From assembly GCA_036941025.1 (NCBI GenBank), contig JAYMNP010000001.1, positions 2,874,501 to 2,938,500 of the forward strand: a stretch of 64,000 nucleotides of DNA, in the 5' to 3' direction. Position numbers and translations under genes: made by a program. Positions 16,824-25,883 of the stretch are shown piece after piece. A model generated the notes under the pieces. The model was not told where the DNA came from. It saw nothing but the letters and a program-made list of their open reading frames with translations, and ran no database searches. Every line of letters begins with the position of its first letter. Position 1 is the stretch's first letter. Source of the stretch: Lachnospiraceae bacterium JLR.KK002. Lineage in GTDB: Bacteria; Bacillota; Clostridia; Lachnospirales; Lachnospiraceae.

Positions 16824-17614
16824 GATTCCTCTCCTCTCTTCCTGGACAATGCCATAATATCCCGTACTTCTTCCAGGGGAATTCTGGTATAATCGCTCAG
16901 TTCCTGCATGGCCGGAATGGTTCCGTTCTCCTCTGCCAGAACCTTCCGCGCCTCATGAAGCAGATTGACTTTGGCCAGAATGGTATTCTCACCGTTGTCC
17001 ATACCCTCCGTCTCCTGCCGGTACTGCTTCATGGATTCCCGCACACAGGATTCCAGCCTGTCCTCCAGGGTGTGACAGTCAGACAGCAGTTCGCCTCTCT
17101 GCTTTTCTGCCCCCAGCAGTTCTTCCATTCCAAGCAAAAGGCCCATGTTCCCTTCCTGTACCAGATCTTCCACCAGCACCCTGCCTGTCACATACTCCCC
17201 GGCAATCTCCGCAATCCGTTTCAGCCACTGGGCGGAAATATCGGAAACTGCATCCCGTTCTCCGGCCAGCAGTCTCCGGTACAAATCCATTCTGCTTTCT
17301 TCCGGCAAATCCGGGATTTTTCTGATTTCGTTAAGATACATCTGAAAATGACGGGAATGGAACGGTTTCTTTCTGCTGCCTCCGGAACTTTGTCCGGATG
17401 ATTTTCCGGAAGGCTTTTCCGTTTCTTCCTCGGTATCTCCCGGACTTTCCTGCTGCTTTTGCAGATACTGATAAATCATTTCCTGCTGCTCCGGCGACAA
17501 TTCCATATCTTTAAAATAACCCTGTATTTCTTCCCGTGACATTGGCAGGGGAGCAGTCTTTGCTATCTCCTGTACGGAACGAAGAATCTCCATGAATATA
17601 TTTCTGTCTACCAT
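16820..17614 (-). CDS. Sigma-70-like protein lacking region 4
   Basis: A 264-residue protein related to primary sigma factors. After an N-terminal ~75 residues and a polar linker, FQMYLNEIRKIPDLPEESRMDLYRRLLAGE matches sigma region 1.2. VEDLVQEGNMGLLLGMEELL matches region 2.2, the core-binding helix. LLHEARKVLAEENGTIPAMQELSDYTRIPLEEVRDIM matches region 3. No region 4 (-35 recognition) follows and region 2.4 is not convincing. The start at 17614 has GGGAGG five bases upstream; an earlier ATG is rejected. It may be an RNA polymerase-binding modulator rather than a true sigma factor (inference). Confidence 0.75.
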   Translation of the reverse strand: MVDRNIFMEILRSVQEIAKTAPLPMSREEIQGYFKDMELSPEQQEMIYQYLQKQQESPGDTEEETEKPSGKSSGQSSGGSRKKPFHSRHFQMYLNEIRKIPDLPEESRMDLYRRLLAGERDAVSDISAQWLKRIAEIAGEYVTGRVLVEDLVQEGNMGLLLGMEELLGAEKQRGELLSDCHTLEDRLESCVRESMKQYRQETEGMDNGENTILAKVNLLHEARKVLAEENGTIPAMQELSDYTRIPLEEVRDIMALSRKRGEES

Positions 17615-17722
17615 AAAATCCTCCCTGCTATGGTTAAATTCATACATTTTTCAGTTTATATCATAGTAACATATTGGAAATCCCATAACAAGAGTGTAAA
17701 ACCTGCTATTCTGTCTTCATTC

Positions 17723-19726
17723 TCACAGATTCACCGGAGGTCTGCAGCTTCCGTCCCGGCAAATATACAGAGTGGCCCGGTGATTGATTCTCTCATATTC
17801 CCTGCTCTCCTCCCACAGAACTACTATGTCCGCGTCTCTGCCATAGAGTTTCTGCAGCTTTTTCAAATCCTCTTCTTCCTTCAGCACGCATGTGATATGC
17901 TCCGGCGGATTCTGATACAGCAATGCGGCCAGCAGAGAAAAGCACTGGCCCGCCGGATACCTTTCCGCAAAAGCAGAGAGAAACTTCAGTTGTTTTTCGG
18001 CTTCTTCCCTCCAGAGTTCTCTCCCGGTAATCTGCCACAGTTTCACCAGATTATACGCCATCACAGAATTGCCGCCGGGAATGGCTCCGTCATATGTCTC
18101 CTTAAAATCGGCAATCAGCCTTTCATTCTCTAATCCGCAGAAATAAAATCCCCCCTTTTCATGATCTGCAAAAAGCTCCAGGGCCTTCCGGCAGTACCGT
18201 TCCGCCTGCTCCAGATAATTCTGCTCCAGAGCTCCGCCGTAAAGTTCAATAAGCCCGAAAATATAAAAGGCATAATCGGTCAGAAATCCCCTGCCCTGAC
18301 AGCTTCCCTGACGGCAGCTTACAAACAGGGTATCGAATCCGGACTTCTGTTTTTCCAGAAATGCCAGAGCTGCTTTTGCCTGACGCAGATAACTTTCCTG
18401 TCCGAACACCCGGTACATTCTGGCAAAGGCCCCTATCATCAGCCCGTTCCAGGATGTGAGGATTTTGTCATCCAGAAACAGGCTGTGACGGTGCTTCCGA
18501 TAAGCATACACCTTGGGCAGAAGCCGCTCCGGCTCCGTATGAGAATAATCGCTTTCTGCGCCTTTCCCTGTTTCTTCTTCCAGATCATCCCCGAGACGGT
18601 TGGGAATACTTCCTCCTTCAAAATTCCCTTCTGCAGTAATATTAAAATATTCATTGAATTTTTTCCCGGCAGAAGCCCCCAGCAGCGACGTAAGTTCCTC
18701 GCTGGCAAATACATAGTACTTTCCTTCCACTCCCTGACAGTCCGCATCCTGGGCAGAATAGAATCCCCCGTGGGAATCCGTCATTTCACGCTGAATATAC
18801 TGGGCTGTTTTGCGCACCACTTCCCGGTAGATTTCTTTTCCGGTAAGAGAATAGGCCTGGGTATACGCCATAAGCAGCAGCCCATTGTCATACAGCATTT
18901 TTTCAAAATGGGGCACCAGAAAATATTTATCCGTGGAATACCGGGAAAACCCGCCGCCGATATGGTCAAAAATTCCGCCCCGATACATCTGTATCAGGGT
19001 TTTTTCCGCCATTTCAAGGGCCCTCCTGTCCCGGTTCACCCTGTAATATTCCATCAGAAACATCAGATTATGGGCCATGGGAAACTTCGGCGCGTCTCCA
19101 AATCCTCCGTTACTCTCATCAAAATTCTTCTTAAACCACCGAACGGCGTGAAGGGACAAATGCTGCCAGGACAACTCTGAGTCCCGCACATTCTGTTCCT
19201 CCCGGAGCTGTCCGTTCAGGACGTCCGCTGACTGCAGCAACTTCTCCCGCTCCTGACGCCAGCGACTATTTACCGCCCGCAGCAAATCCAGAAACCCAAT
19301 TCTTCCATAAGAGCCATGTTTGGGAAAATACGTCCCCGCATAAAAGGGCTTTTGCTCCGGCGTCAGAAAAATACTGGCAGGCCACCCGCCGTTTCCGGTA
19401 AACAGCACACATGCATCCATATAAATACTGTCAATATCCGGCCGCTCTTCCCGGTCCACTTTTATGGAAATAAAATTCCGGTTCAGTTCTTCCGCCACCT
19501 CTTTATCTTCAAAGCTCTCATTGGCCATCACATGGCACCAGTGGCAGGTGCTGTAGCCAATACTCAGAAAAACCGGCTTGTCTTCTGCTTTTGCCCGTGC
19601 AAAAGCCTCCTCACACCAGGGATACCAGTCAACCGGTTGCCAGGAATGCTGTAATAAATAGGGACTTGTCTGATTTTTTAAATGATTTCTCAGTTTTATC
19701 ACCTCAGTTTCAAATACTTCTGTCAT
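17723..19726 (-). CDS. DUF255 thioredoxin-fold protein (YyaL / SPATA20 family)
   Basis: A cytosolic protein of ~667 residues. The N-terminal thioredoxin-like domain is recognised by [22 protein letters not shown] and the CHWC motif in [28 protein letters not shown]. An (alpha/alpha)6 barrel like that of N-acylglucosamine epimerases follows: [36 protein letters not shown], and [20 protein letters not shown]. The reaction is not established for the family. The start is uncertain: no candidate (19813, 19726, or codons near 19700) has a good ribosome site, and homologues begin close to the RNHLKNQ stretch. Confidence 0.88.
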   Translation of the reverse strand: MTEVFETEVIKLRNHLKNQTSPYLLQHSWQPVDWYPWCEEAFARAKAEDKPVFLSIGYSTCHWCHVMANESFEDKEVAEELNRNFISIKVDREERPDIDSIYMDACVLFTGNGGWPASIFLTPEQKPFYAGTYFPKHGSYGRIGFLDLLRAVNSRWRQEREKLLQSADVLNGQLREEQNVRDSELSWQHLSLHAVRWFKKNFDESNGGFGDAPKFPMAHNLMFLMEYYRVNRDRRALEMAEKTLIQMYRGGIFDHIGGGFSRYSTDKYFLVPHFEKMLYDNGLLLMAYTQAYSLTGKEIYREVVRKTAQYIQREMTDSHGGFYSAQDADCQGVEGKYYVFASEELTSLLGASAGKKFNEYFNITAEGNFEGGSIPNRLGDDLEEETGKGAESDYSHTEPERLLPKVYAYRKHRHSLFLDDKILTSWNGLMIGAFARMYRVFGQESYLRQAKAALAFLEKQKSGFDTLFVSCRQGSCQGRGFLTDYAFYIFGLIELYGGALEQNYLEQAERYCRKALELFADHEKGGFYFCGLENERLIADFKETYDGAIPGGNSVMAYNLVKLWQITGRELWREEAEKQLKFLSAFAERYPAGQCFSLLAALLYQNPPEHITCVLKEEEDLKKLQKLYGRDADIVVLWEESREYERINHRATLYICRDGSCRPPVNL

Positions 19727-19823
19727 ATCGGTTTTTAGTATCTGTTTTTTCTGTAATTCCAAAACTGTAAAATTATGGTATTCTATGACCTGTATACTCT
19801 GAACCTGCCGCATTAATAATCAA

Positions 19824-19864
19824 AAACCCCGGAACACGCAGCGTCTGCATGTTCCATGGGGTTT
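19824..19864 (-). terminator. Terminator after the coiled-coil membrane protein gene
   Basis: AAACCCC-GGAACA pairs with TGTTCC-AT-GGGGTTT across a 13-nt loop. On the minus strand a T-run follows, just after the stop at 19869. Confidence 0.8.
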
Positions 19865-19868
19865 GCAT

Positions 19869-21080
19869 TTATTTTCCTTCTGTATCCGGTTCTGCAGCGG
19901 CCTCTTCCGGGACTTCGCCTTCCACTGTCTCAGGTTCCTCCTTAGCTGCAGTTTCTGTCTCCCTGTCCGGTTCTCCGGCAGTTTCTTCCTGTTCCGGCAC
20001 TTCTTCCATTCTCTCAGTTTCTCCCGGCTCCCGCACTTTTTCCATTCTCTCAGTTTCTTCCGGCTCCCGCACTTCTTCCATTCTCTCAGTTTCTTCCGGC
20101 TCCGGTGTTATTTCCTCCTTCGACATCCATTCATCTTCGGCCGGATGTTTCTCTGTTTTCCGGAACTTTGTCAGAAACGTCTCTTTTTTCTCCAGCAGTG
20201 CCTGCTGTTTTTCTGATTTATCCTGAAGTCTCTGCTGTCTTTTTTCTTCTTTGTCCAGCAGCTTCTGCTGCTTTTCTGTTTCTTTTTCCAGCAGTTTCTG
20301 CTGTTTTGCCGCTTCTTTTTCCAGCAGTTTTTTCTGCTGTTTCTCTGATTTCACTCTGGACTTCTGATTTTTCCGCACTTCTTTTCTGGCAGTCTTTTCA
20401 ATTTCCCGCAAGGTATCTTTAGCTACGCCCACCTTCCGTTTCTCTTTCCGATAGGGATTATAACAGAAATAAGCTGCTGTTCCCATCACAAGGACACAGA
20501 GACCGAACAGGGCCAAAACCGGCAGCAGCATATGGTATTCCGGATATTCCAGCTCAAAGCAGACGAATACCACCATCATCAGGGGAAACATCAGAAGATA
20601 CAGGATTCTGCAGAGCAAATCCAGCAGCTTTCCTCTTTTTTTCTCCTGTGTCAGCAATGCGCCTTCAATTCCGGAAAATGCAATCATAAACAGACAGATC
20701 TGCGACTGAAATCCATGAAGAATACCGCATAATACCACCAGTACCACAGACAGCAGAAACAGAGAAAATGCACAGCCCTGATAATAGGCGTTGCGGTATT
20801 CCCGGATTCCCTGGAGTTTATCTTCTGTGATACCGTACATGGCATAAACCTGAGCGTCCATATGTTCCTGAAATTCCTGATTATATTTCCGGGCCTCTCT
20901 GGTCCGCTCCATATTATTCTCAATGGACTGATTCAGCCTGTCCAGCACGTCCTGTTCCTGCCGGATTTGCTCAAACAGTGCGTCCTCCGCCTCCCGCTGC
21001 TTCTGAATCTGGCTGTAAATCCATTCTGTCTTCTGTATTCTCAGGTTTTCCTGCTTTTGCTTTTGTTCCAGCTCTCCCAT
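19869..21080 (-). CDS. Membrane protein with long charged, repeat-rich cytosolic tail
   Basis: I do not recognise this 403-residue protein. Residues 1-100 are a charged coiled coil (QKQKQENLRIQKTEWIYSQIQKQ). Three to four hydrophobic segments follow (~105-215). The C-terminal half is almost all Lys/Gln/Glu, with a repeated LLEKEAAKQQK-type unit (LLEKE..KQQKLL, four to five copies) and then a repeated EETERMEEVREP unit (three to four copies). The low-complexity tail is likely a coiled coil or disordered. GAGAGGAAAG precedes the ATG. It follows the acetyltransferase gene by 32 bp and ends at a strong terminator, so the two may be co-transcribed. Confidence 0.7.
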   Translation of the reverse strand: MGELEQKQKQENLRIQKTEWIYSQIQKQREAEDALFEQIRQEQDVLDRLNQSIENNMERTREARKYNQEFQEHMDAQVYAMYGITEDKLQGIREYRNAYYQGCAFSLFLLSVVLVVLCGILHGFQSQICLFMIAFSGIEGALLTQEKKRGKLLDLLCRILYLLMFPLMMVVFVCFELEYPEYHMLLPVLALFGLCVLVMGTAAYFCYNPYRKEKRKVGVAKDTLREIEKTARKEVRKNQKSRVKSEKQQKKLLEKEAAKQQKLLEKETEKQQKLLDKEEKRQQRLQDKSEKQQALLEKKETFLTKFRKTEKHPAEDEWMSKEEITPEPEETERMEEVREPEETERMEKVREPGETERMEEVPEQEETAGEPDRETETAAKEEPETVEGEVPEEAAAEPDTEGK

Positions 21081-21112
21081 CTTCTTTCCTCTCTCTGTAA
21101 AATCCCTGTGCG

Positions 21113-21739
21113 TTACCTGTCCTGCTTCAGCTCCTCCCAGGGGATTTCCCGGTCTTTAAAATAATATTCCCGGTCATGCTCATTGATTCCCCGCATCACC
21201 CGGCAGGGATTTCCTGCTGCAACCACATTGGAAGGAATATCCCTGGTAACCACGCTTCCGGCGCCGATTATGGTATTGTCACCAATGCTGACTCCGGGCA
21301 TAATGACTGCTCCGGCCCCAATCCAGCAATTTCTGCCGATATGCACCGGCATATTATACTGGTAAAGCTGTTCCCTGAGTTCCGGCAATATGGGGTGCCC
21401 TGCTGTGGCAATGGTAACATTCGGCCCAAACATGGTATAATCCCCAATGTATATATGGGTATCATCCACACAGGTCAGGTGATAATTTGCATAGACCATC
21501 TTTCCGAAATGACAATGCTTTCCGCCGAAATTTGCATAAAAAGGCGCTTCTATATAAACACCCTCGCCGCAATCTCCCAAAATGTCTTTCAGTATTTCGG
21601 CCCGTTTCTCCGATTCCGATGGTCTGGTCTGATTATATTCCCACAGCTTATCCTGACAGACAACCTGCTCTTTTATAATTTCTTCATCCCCCGGTAAATA
21701 CAGCTCCCCGGTATGCAGTCTCTCTTTCATTTCACCCAT
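21113..21739 (-). CDS. Sugar O-acetyltransferase (maltose/galactoside type)
   Basis: An acetyl-CoA-dependent sugar O-acetyltransferase of 208 residues, the normal length. It has the N-terminal substrate-binding segment MKERLHTGELYLPGDEEI and a left-handed beta-helix of hexapeptide repeats. The catalytic His is in NVTIATAGHPI, and the C-terminal turn is GVSIGDNTIIGAGSVVTRDIPSNVVAAGNPCRVMR. GGGAGG lies eight bases before the first ATG. The exact sugar is not readable. It precedes the coiled-coil membrane gene in the same direction. Confidence 0.9.
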   Translation of the reverse strand: MGEMKERLHTGELYLPGDEEIIKEQVVCQDKLWEYNQTRPSESEKRAEILKDILGDCGEGVYIEAPFYANFGGKHCHFGKMVYANYHLTCVDDTHIYIGDYTMFGPNVTIATAGHPILPELREQLYQYNMPVHIGRNCWIGAGAVIMPGVSIGDNTIIGAGSVVTRDIPSNVVAAGNPCRVMRGINEHDREYYFKDREIPWEELKQDR

Positions 21740-21889
21740 CAGTACTGCCTCCCATATAAAAATGATTCAAATCCACTGGATTTTTCTTAATACTAACATA
21801 CAATCTTTCTCTTTTCAACATTACCTGGAATTCTGTCGTAAAAATAATTTTTTAATACGGTCACCACAGGATATAAGAGCAACGGAAAA

Positions 21890-21914
21890 AGGCACCGGCC
21901 AAATGCCGATGCCT
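21890..21914 (-). terminator. Terminator of the Rpn-family gene
   Basis: AGGCACCGGCC and the near-complement GCCGATGCCT form a GC-rich stem about 60 bp after the stop at 21972, followed on the minus strand by TTTTT. Confidence 0.75.
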
Positions 21915-21971
21915 CACTTTATTTTCCTGATTTTTCACTGTCTCACGCGACACGTTAATTTGTACATATTT

Positions 21972-22874
21972 TTATATTCCAAACATTTTTCTTATGCTTT
22001 CTACTTCTTCTGACTTGCACCCGACTTCTGCCGCGATCTGCTCATTTGTAAGCTCCGGATTGCTTTTCACTGTCTGAAAAATTCTTCCAGACAGAATCAA
22101 TCCTTCCTGTCTTCCTTCCTGTCTTCCTTCCTGCCTCCCTTTTGTTCTTCCCCGCTGTTCCGCTTCCTGCTGCTTCACCTGGATATCTTCCTCGTAGCTG
22201 TACTCCGCAATCAACATGTTTTCGACCTCGCTTCCTTTCCGTTTCAGATAATCCGCCAGTATTCCGTGAGCAATACATTCCCTGATCGCATTCTTAATTG
22301 CGCTTTCTTCACCGGAATGCCCCCTCACCGTGTCAATAAACTGGCTGTATTCTCTCAATACGTCACATTTTTTCAGGAGTTCATGCGCCTTATCAGAATT
22401 AATATTGATGACTTTCACTTTTAATTCCACAGAATTGTTCCCTGCTGGATTTATAAATGCATCTGACAATTTCAATTCCTGCTCTAATGGCTGTTCCTTT
22501 TGTCCATTGTAGAACGTATAAAATTCTGGTGTAGGTATCCTGACCAGTGTTGTCCTGTAACGGGCTTGTTTATCAATCAGTTGTTCATACGCCCTTCCCA
22601 CATATAACAGGCATCTGAGCGGCATGTTCGGGTTCACGCTACTTTGATGTTCCCCCAAAACAAGCACCTGACCATTTACTTCAAAGGAAATATCATTTTT
22701 AAAATTCTTATACAGAACATCCTCAATTTTTACTTTCCGGATTACTTTCTCATCCTGATATTCTGTATCATGCAATGCATTATATAAACTCAGCAGATTC
22801 TTTTTTGCTGTCTCATCCTGATAGAACAGATCCACGAAAAGACTGTCCTTATATTCACGGTTCTCCTTTTCCAT
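21972..22874 (-). CDS. Rpn-family PD-(D/E)XK nuclease/putative transposase
   Basis: A 300-residue member of the recombination-promoting nuclease (Rpn, PDDEXK) family. The N-terminus reads YKDSLFVDLFYQDETAKKNLLSLYNALH. The core, NDISFEVNGQVLVLGEHQSSVNPNMPLRCLLYVGRAYE, holds the likely Asp and Glu-x-Gln metal site, and then comes TPEFYTFYNGQ. Near the C-terminus a 12-bp unit at 22103-22140 is repeated, giving GRQEGRQEGRQEG, followed by a helical segment LTNEQIAAEVGCKSEEVESIRKM. Such genes are abundant and mobile in Lachnospiraceae. The gene stands alone with its own terminator. Confidence 0.85.
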   Translation of the reverse strand: MEKENREYKDSLFVDLFYQDETAKKNLLSLYNALHDTEYQDEKVIRKVKIEDVLYKNFKNDISFEVNGQVLVLGEHQSSVNPNMPLRCLLYVGRAYEQLIDKQARYRTTLVRIPTPEFYTFYNGQKEQPLEQELKLSDAFINPAGNNSVELKVKVININSDKAHELLKKCDVLREYSQFIDTVRGHSGEESAIKNAIRECIAHGILADYLKRKGSEVENMLIAEYSYEEDIQVKQQEAEQRGRTKGRQEGRQEGRQEGLILSGRIFQTVKSNPELTNEQIAAEVGCKSEEVESIRKMFGI

Positions 22875-23071
22875 TATTATATACTGCCTTTCTTTTCTCT
22901 TATACTACCACATTTCAATTTCTGTTTCAATTATGCTTTTACGACTCTTTACTCTTTACTTCATCCTTGATACATTTCCCACTTCAACTTCCTGAATTCC
23001 TCAATCCTGAGGGACGCCGGATATTTTGTGGATGTCCGTTTCGCGCGAATCAAAACAGAGTGCAGGAGAAT

Positions 23072-23104
23072 AAAAAAAGACTTATCATACCGTGAAATAA
23101 GCCT
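23072..23104 (-). terminator. Terminator of the tRNA-Tyr/tRNA-Leu transcript
   Basis: AGGCTTAT pairs with ATAAGTCT around an 11-nt loop and a long T-run follows on the minus strand, 10 bp after the end of tRNA-Leu. Confidence 0.85.
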
Positions 23105-23113
23105 TTTTACAAA

Positions 23114-23197
23114 TGCCGCAGACCGGAATCGAACCGGTACGATGTCGCCACCACAGGATTTTAAGTCCTGCGCGTCTGCCAGTTCCGCCACTGCGGC
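23114..23197 (-). tRNA. tRNA-Leu (anticodon TAA)
   Basis: An 84-nt tRNA with a long variable arm. The acceptor stem GCCGCAG/CTGCGGC, the D-arm (GGCGGAACTGGCAGACGC), the anticodon loop ACTTAAAATCC with TAA, and the T-arm CCGGTTCGATTCCGG all pair. CCA is not encoded, so the CCA-adding enzyme at 39136 must complete it. It follows tRNA-Tyr by 37 bp. Confidence 0.96.
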
Positions 23198-23234
23198 AAA
23201 ATACTATTCTTTTCTTATTCAAATTTAAAAATAA

Positions 23235-23316
23235 TGGATGGAGAAGGATTCGAACCTTCGAAGGCGTTGCCAACAGATTTACAGTCTGCCCCCTTTGGCC
23301 ACTCGGGAATCCATCC
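23235..23316 (-). tRNA. tRNA-Tyr (anticodon GTA)
   Basis: An 82-nt class II tRNA. The acceptor stem GGATGGA/TCCATCC, anticodon loop CTGTAAATC with GTA, a long variable arm, and the T-arm AAGGTTCGAATCCTT are all present. CCA is not encoded. It is the first gene of a two-tRNA transcript. Confidence 0.96.
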
Positions 23317-23360
23317 ATATTGTGCAGGATTTGCAATGCTGCCTGTCCTGACAATAATGT

Positions 23361-23389
23361 ATTATAGCATATGATTTTTCCACATGCAA
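23361..23389 (-). promoter_or_regulatory. Promoter of the tRNA pair
   Basis: TTGCAT and TATAAT (23384-23389 and 23361-23366, minus strand) are 17 bp apart, 45 bp before tRNA-Tyr. Confidence 0.75.
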
Positions 23390-23460
23390 GATTAATCTGA
23401 AAATATCTTTATAAAAATGTAACAGATCGTTACTGTTCAGCCCGTTTATAGCCTGTTATA

Positions 23461-25557
23461 CTACAGATTTTTCAGAATCACCGCACAGTTGGGCGGAAGA
23501 TTCAGCTTAATACGCCCGTTATGGACTTCATGAATCACAGAAGCAGTAGAATAGCCTTCCGGCGTGGTAAACATAATCTGCTCCAGTCTGGTTTCCCTGT
23601 CCAGTCCGACGGGCCAGACTCTCCATTCCATATCACGGGCCACATAGTCATTATTTATGACAACAACAAACTGCTGATAACGGTTAAACCTTCCATAACA
23701 CATAACCTGATAATCTCCGCCCAGAAATTTCAGCGAGCCGGTACGCAGTGCTTCGTACCGCTTATGAATCCGGATGATATCCCGATGAAATTCCAGCAGT
23801 TCCTGGTCTTCCTGGCCCCAGGGATATGTTCTGCGGTTATCCGGGTCTGTAAATCCCACTGCTCCGGCCTCATCTCCATAATAGATAGTGGGAGCTCCCG
23901 GCCAGGTCATCTGCACCACCACCGCTTCTTTCATCACGCCCTTGTTGATATTTTCTCCTGCTGCAGCGCTGCCAAGGGCGTCCACACGTCCTACCTTGTG
24001 ATTGGTACGGGTCAGAAATCTGGAATGGTCATGGTTGGAAAGCTCATTCATGGCACACTGCAGTGAGGGGGTCATAAAACGTGTCATATAATAATTCATG
24101 GCGCCCTCAAAATTCTGGAAATTCCCCAGCATATCCTGCCGGTATCCGTCGCTGTGCTTTTCCATACCGGTGAGAAACCAGGTCAGAGGCTCCATAAAGG
24201 CGTCGTAATTCATTACCGTATCCCACTGGTCGCCCCGCAGCCACTCCACCGGGTCACCGTAATGCTCCGCCAGCACAATGGCCTCCGGATTGGCTTCCTT
24301 CACCGCATTCCGGAAATCCCGCCAGAACTGATGGTTAAATTCCACAGAATGGCCCAGATCTGCCGCCACATCCAGACGCCAGCCATCTGCATTGTAAGGA
24401 GGAGATACCCATTTCTTTCCGATTTCCAGAATATAATCATACAGTTCCTGAGAACCTTCATAGTTCAGCTTAGGCAGAGTATCATGCCCCCACCAGCCGT
24501 CATATGTTTTATTGTAAGGCCAGCAGTTTTCGTCATGGAACTGAAAGAAATTCCGGTAAGGACTGTCCTCGGAAATATAAGCACCGGTGGCATATCCCAC
24601 TTCCTTTTCATAAATCAGTTCACGGTCCAGCCATTTATTAAAGGAGCCGCAGTGATTGAATACGCCGTCCAGTATCACCCGCATACCCCGTCTGTGAGCC
24701 TCTGCCACCAGACAGGCAAACAACTCATTACTGGCCTCCAGATTCTTAACGTCAGAAACTCGCTTAATATACCTGGTGGCCTTTGCATTATCTGTTTCCC
24801 CCGGAGGCAGTTCTTCCCCTCCGTCTTCAATAATCACACCGTAATGAGGGTCAATATAGTCGTAATCCTGTATGTCATATTTATGGTTGGAAGGCGAGAC
24901 AAACAGGGGATTGAAATACAGAACCTCGACGCCAAGATCCTGCAGATAATTCAGTTTTTTCATAACTCCCGCCAGGTCGCCGCCGTAAAATTCGCCCACG
25001 CCAAAATTTTCCGGACATTTATCCCAGTCATCCACACCCTGACTGTATACCTTGATATAGTAGTATTCATTGGTCTTTACATCATTGGAAGTATCTCCAT
25101 TGCAAAAACGATCCACCAGTATCTGATACATTACGGCTCCCTTTGCCCAGTCAGGTGTGGAAAATCCAGGCACAATGGCAAAAGCATATTCCGGGCGCAC
25201 CTGCGGGGTCACCCCCATCCGGTCATAATAGCAGTGAAGCATACCTGCCGCTATCTCAAAATAGTACCGGTATTCTGCTGTCTCAAGCTGCACCTGGGTG
25301 CGGTAATAGTCAAATTCTCCTCTTGTTTCTTCTTTGTCCATGGGAACCTTTCCCTGTTCCGTGCACAGCCAGACAATGTCCACATTATTTTTTGCTGTAC
25401 GGAACGTAAGAGTAACTTTTTCATTCACTCCGGGTTCCGGCGGATTTCTGTAATCCCTGGTACCGTCAGAAAACAATGCATGTTTTCGCAGCAGGGGACG
25501 CATCTGCATCATATACTGTTGTCTCTGGTTCAGTTCATAAATGGAATATTTGCTCAT
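23461..25557 (-). CDS. GH13 alpha-amylase family enzyme (neopullulanase/cyclomaltodextrinase-like)
   Basis: An intracellular alpha-glucan hydrolase of 698 residues with no signal peptide. Residues ~20-130 form a CBM34-like N-terminal domain. The (beta/alpha)8 barrel has GH13 motifs in order: ILDGVFNH (region I), GWRLDVAADLG with the nucleophile Asp (II), IVLAEHYGD with the acid/base Glu (III), and LSNHDHSRFL with the stabilising Asp (IV). A C-terminal beta domain ends at AVILKNL. VDRFCNGD near the barrel start is typical of the maltodextrin-acting group. It is a single gene and ends close to the tRNA promoter. The exact bond specificity is inferred. Confidence 0.9.
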   Translation of the reverse strand: MSKYSIYELNQRQQYMMQMRPLLRKHALFSDGTRDYRNPPEPGVNEKVTLTFRTAKNNVDIVWLCTEQGKVPMDKEETRGEFDYYRTQVQLETAEYRYYFEIAAGMLHCYYDRMGVTPQVRPEYAFAIVPGFSTPDWAKGAVMYQILVDRFCNGDTSNDVKTNEYYYIKVYSQGVDDWDKCPENFGVGEFYGGDLAGVMKKLNYLQDLGVEVLYFNPLFVSPSNHKYDIQDYDYIDPHYGVIIEDGGEELPPGETDNAKATRYIKRVSDVKNLEASNELFACLVAEAHRRGMRVILDGVFNHCGSFNKWLDRELIYEKEVGYATGAYISEDSPYRNFFQFHDENCWPYNKTYDGWWGHDTLPKLNYEGSQELYDYILEIGKKWVSPPYNADGWRLDVAADLGHSVEFNHQFWRDFRNAVKEANPEAIVLAEHYGDPVEWLRGDQWDTVMNYDAFMEPLTWFLTGMEKHSDGYRQDMLGNFQNFEGAMNYYMTRFMTPSLQCAMNELSNHDHSRFLTRTNHKVGRVDALGSAAAGENINKGVMKEAVVVQMTWPGAPTIYYGDEAGAVGFTDPDNRRTYPWGQEDQELLEFHRDIIRIHKRYEALRTGSLKFLGGDYQVMCYGRFNRYQQFVVVINNDYVARDMEWRVWPVGLDRETRLEQIMFTTPEGYSTASVIHEVHNGRIKLNLPPNCAVILKNL

Positions 25558-25658
25558 GGTTCTACCTCTTTTTTATCATAATCGGCAATGTTTCACGAGT
25601 TTCCTACCATGGTTTTATTTCATCTGATACAGAAAATCCGAAAGATTTCCTGTTATGT

Positions 25659-25691
25659 AAAAAAGGCAGCTTTTTCACGGCTGCCTTTTTT
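25659..25691. terminator. Symmetric terminator in the ftsH / GH13 gap
   Basis: AAAAAAGGCAGC (25659-25670) pairs with GCTGCCTTTTTT (25680-25691), with a T-run on both strands. It lies 193 bp after the ftsH stop and 100 bp before the GH13 start, so it should end the long sporulation/ftsH transcript. The rest of the gap (25558-25883) is AT-rich and holds no gene I can support. Confidence 0.8.
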
Positions 25692-25883
25692 AGGAGAAGG
25701 TATTTTTACTATGGGGTGTAGCAAAAACTATATAATGTATTGGGGGGTTTTTACAGTAATTATAGTACCATAAAACCTCCAATAAGTGTGCACAAACTTC
25801 ACAAAAATTGCAACCTGTTTTTATAAGATTTGTACAGTACCATTTGCCTATCCCTCTGGAATTCCATAGTAATTTTGCACAAT

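Noticed and set aside
22961..23367. Several overlapping open frames around 23.0-23.4 kb
   Set aside because: They are shadows across the two tRNA genes.
25692..25883. Small gene after ftsH starting at a GGAGG-TTTT-ATG on the minus strand near 25770
   Set aside because: The frame stops after two further codons, so it is not a gene.
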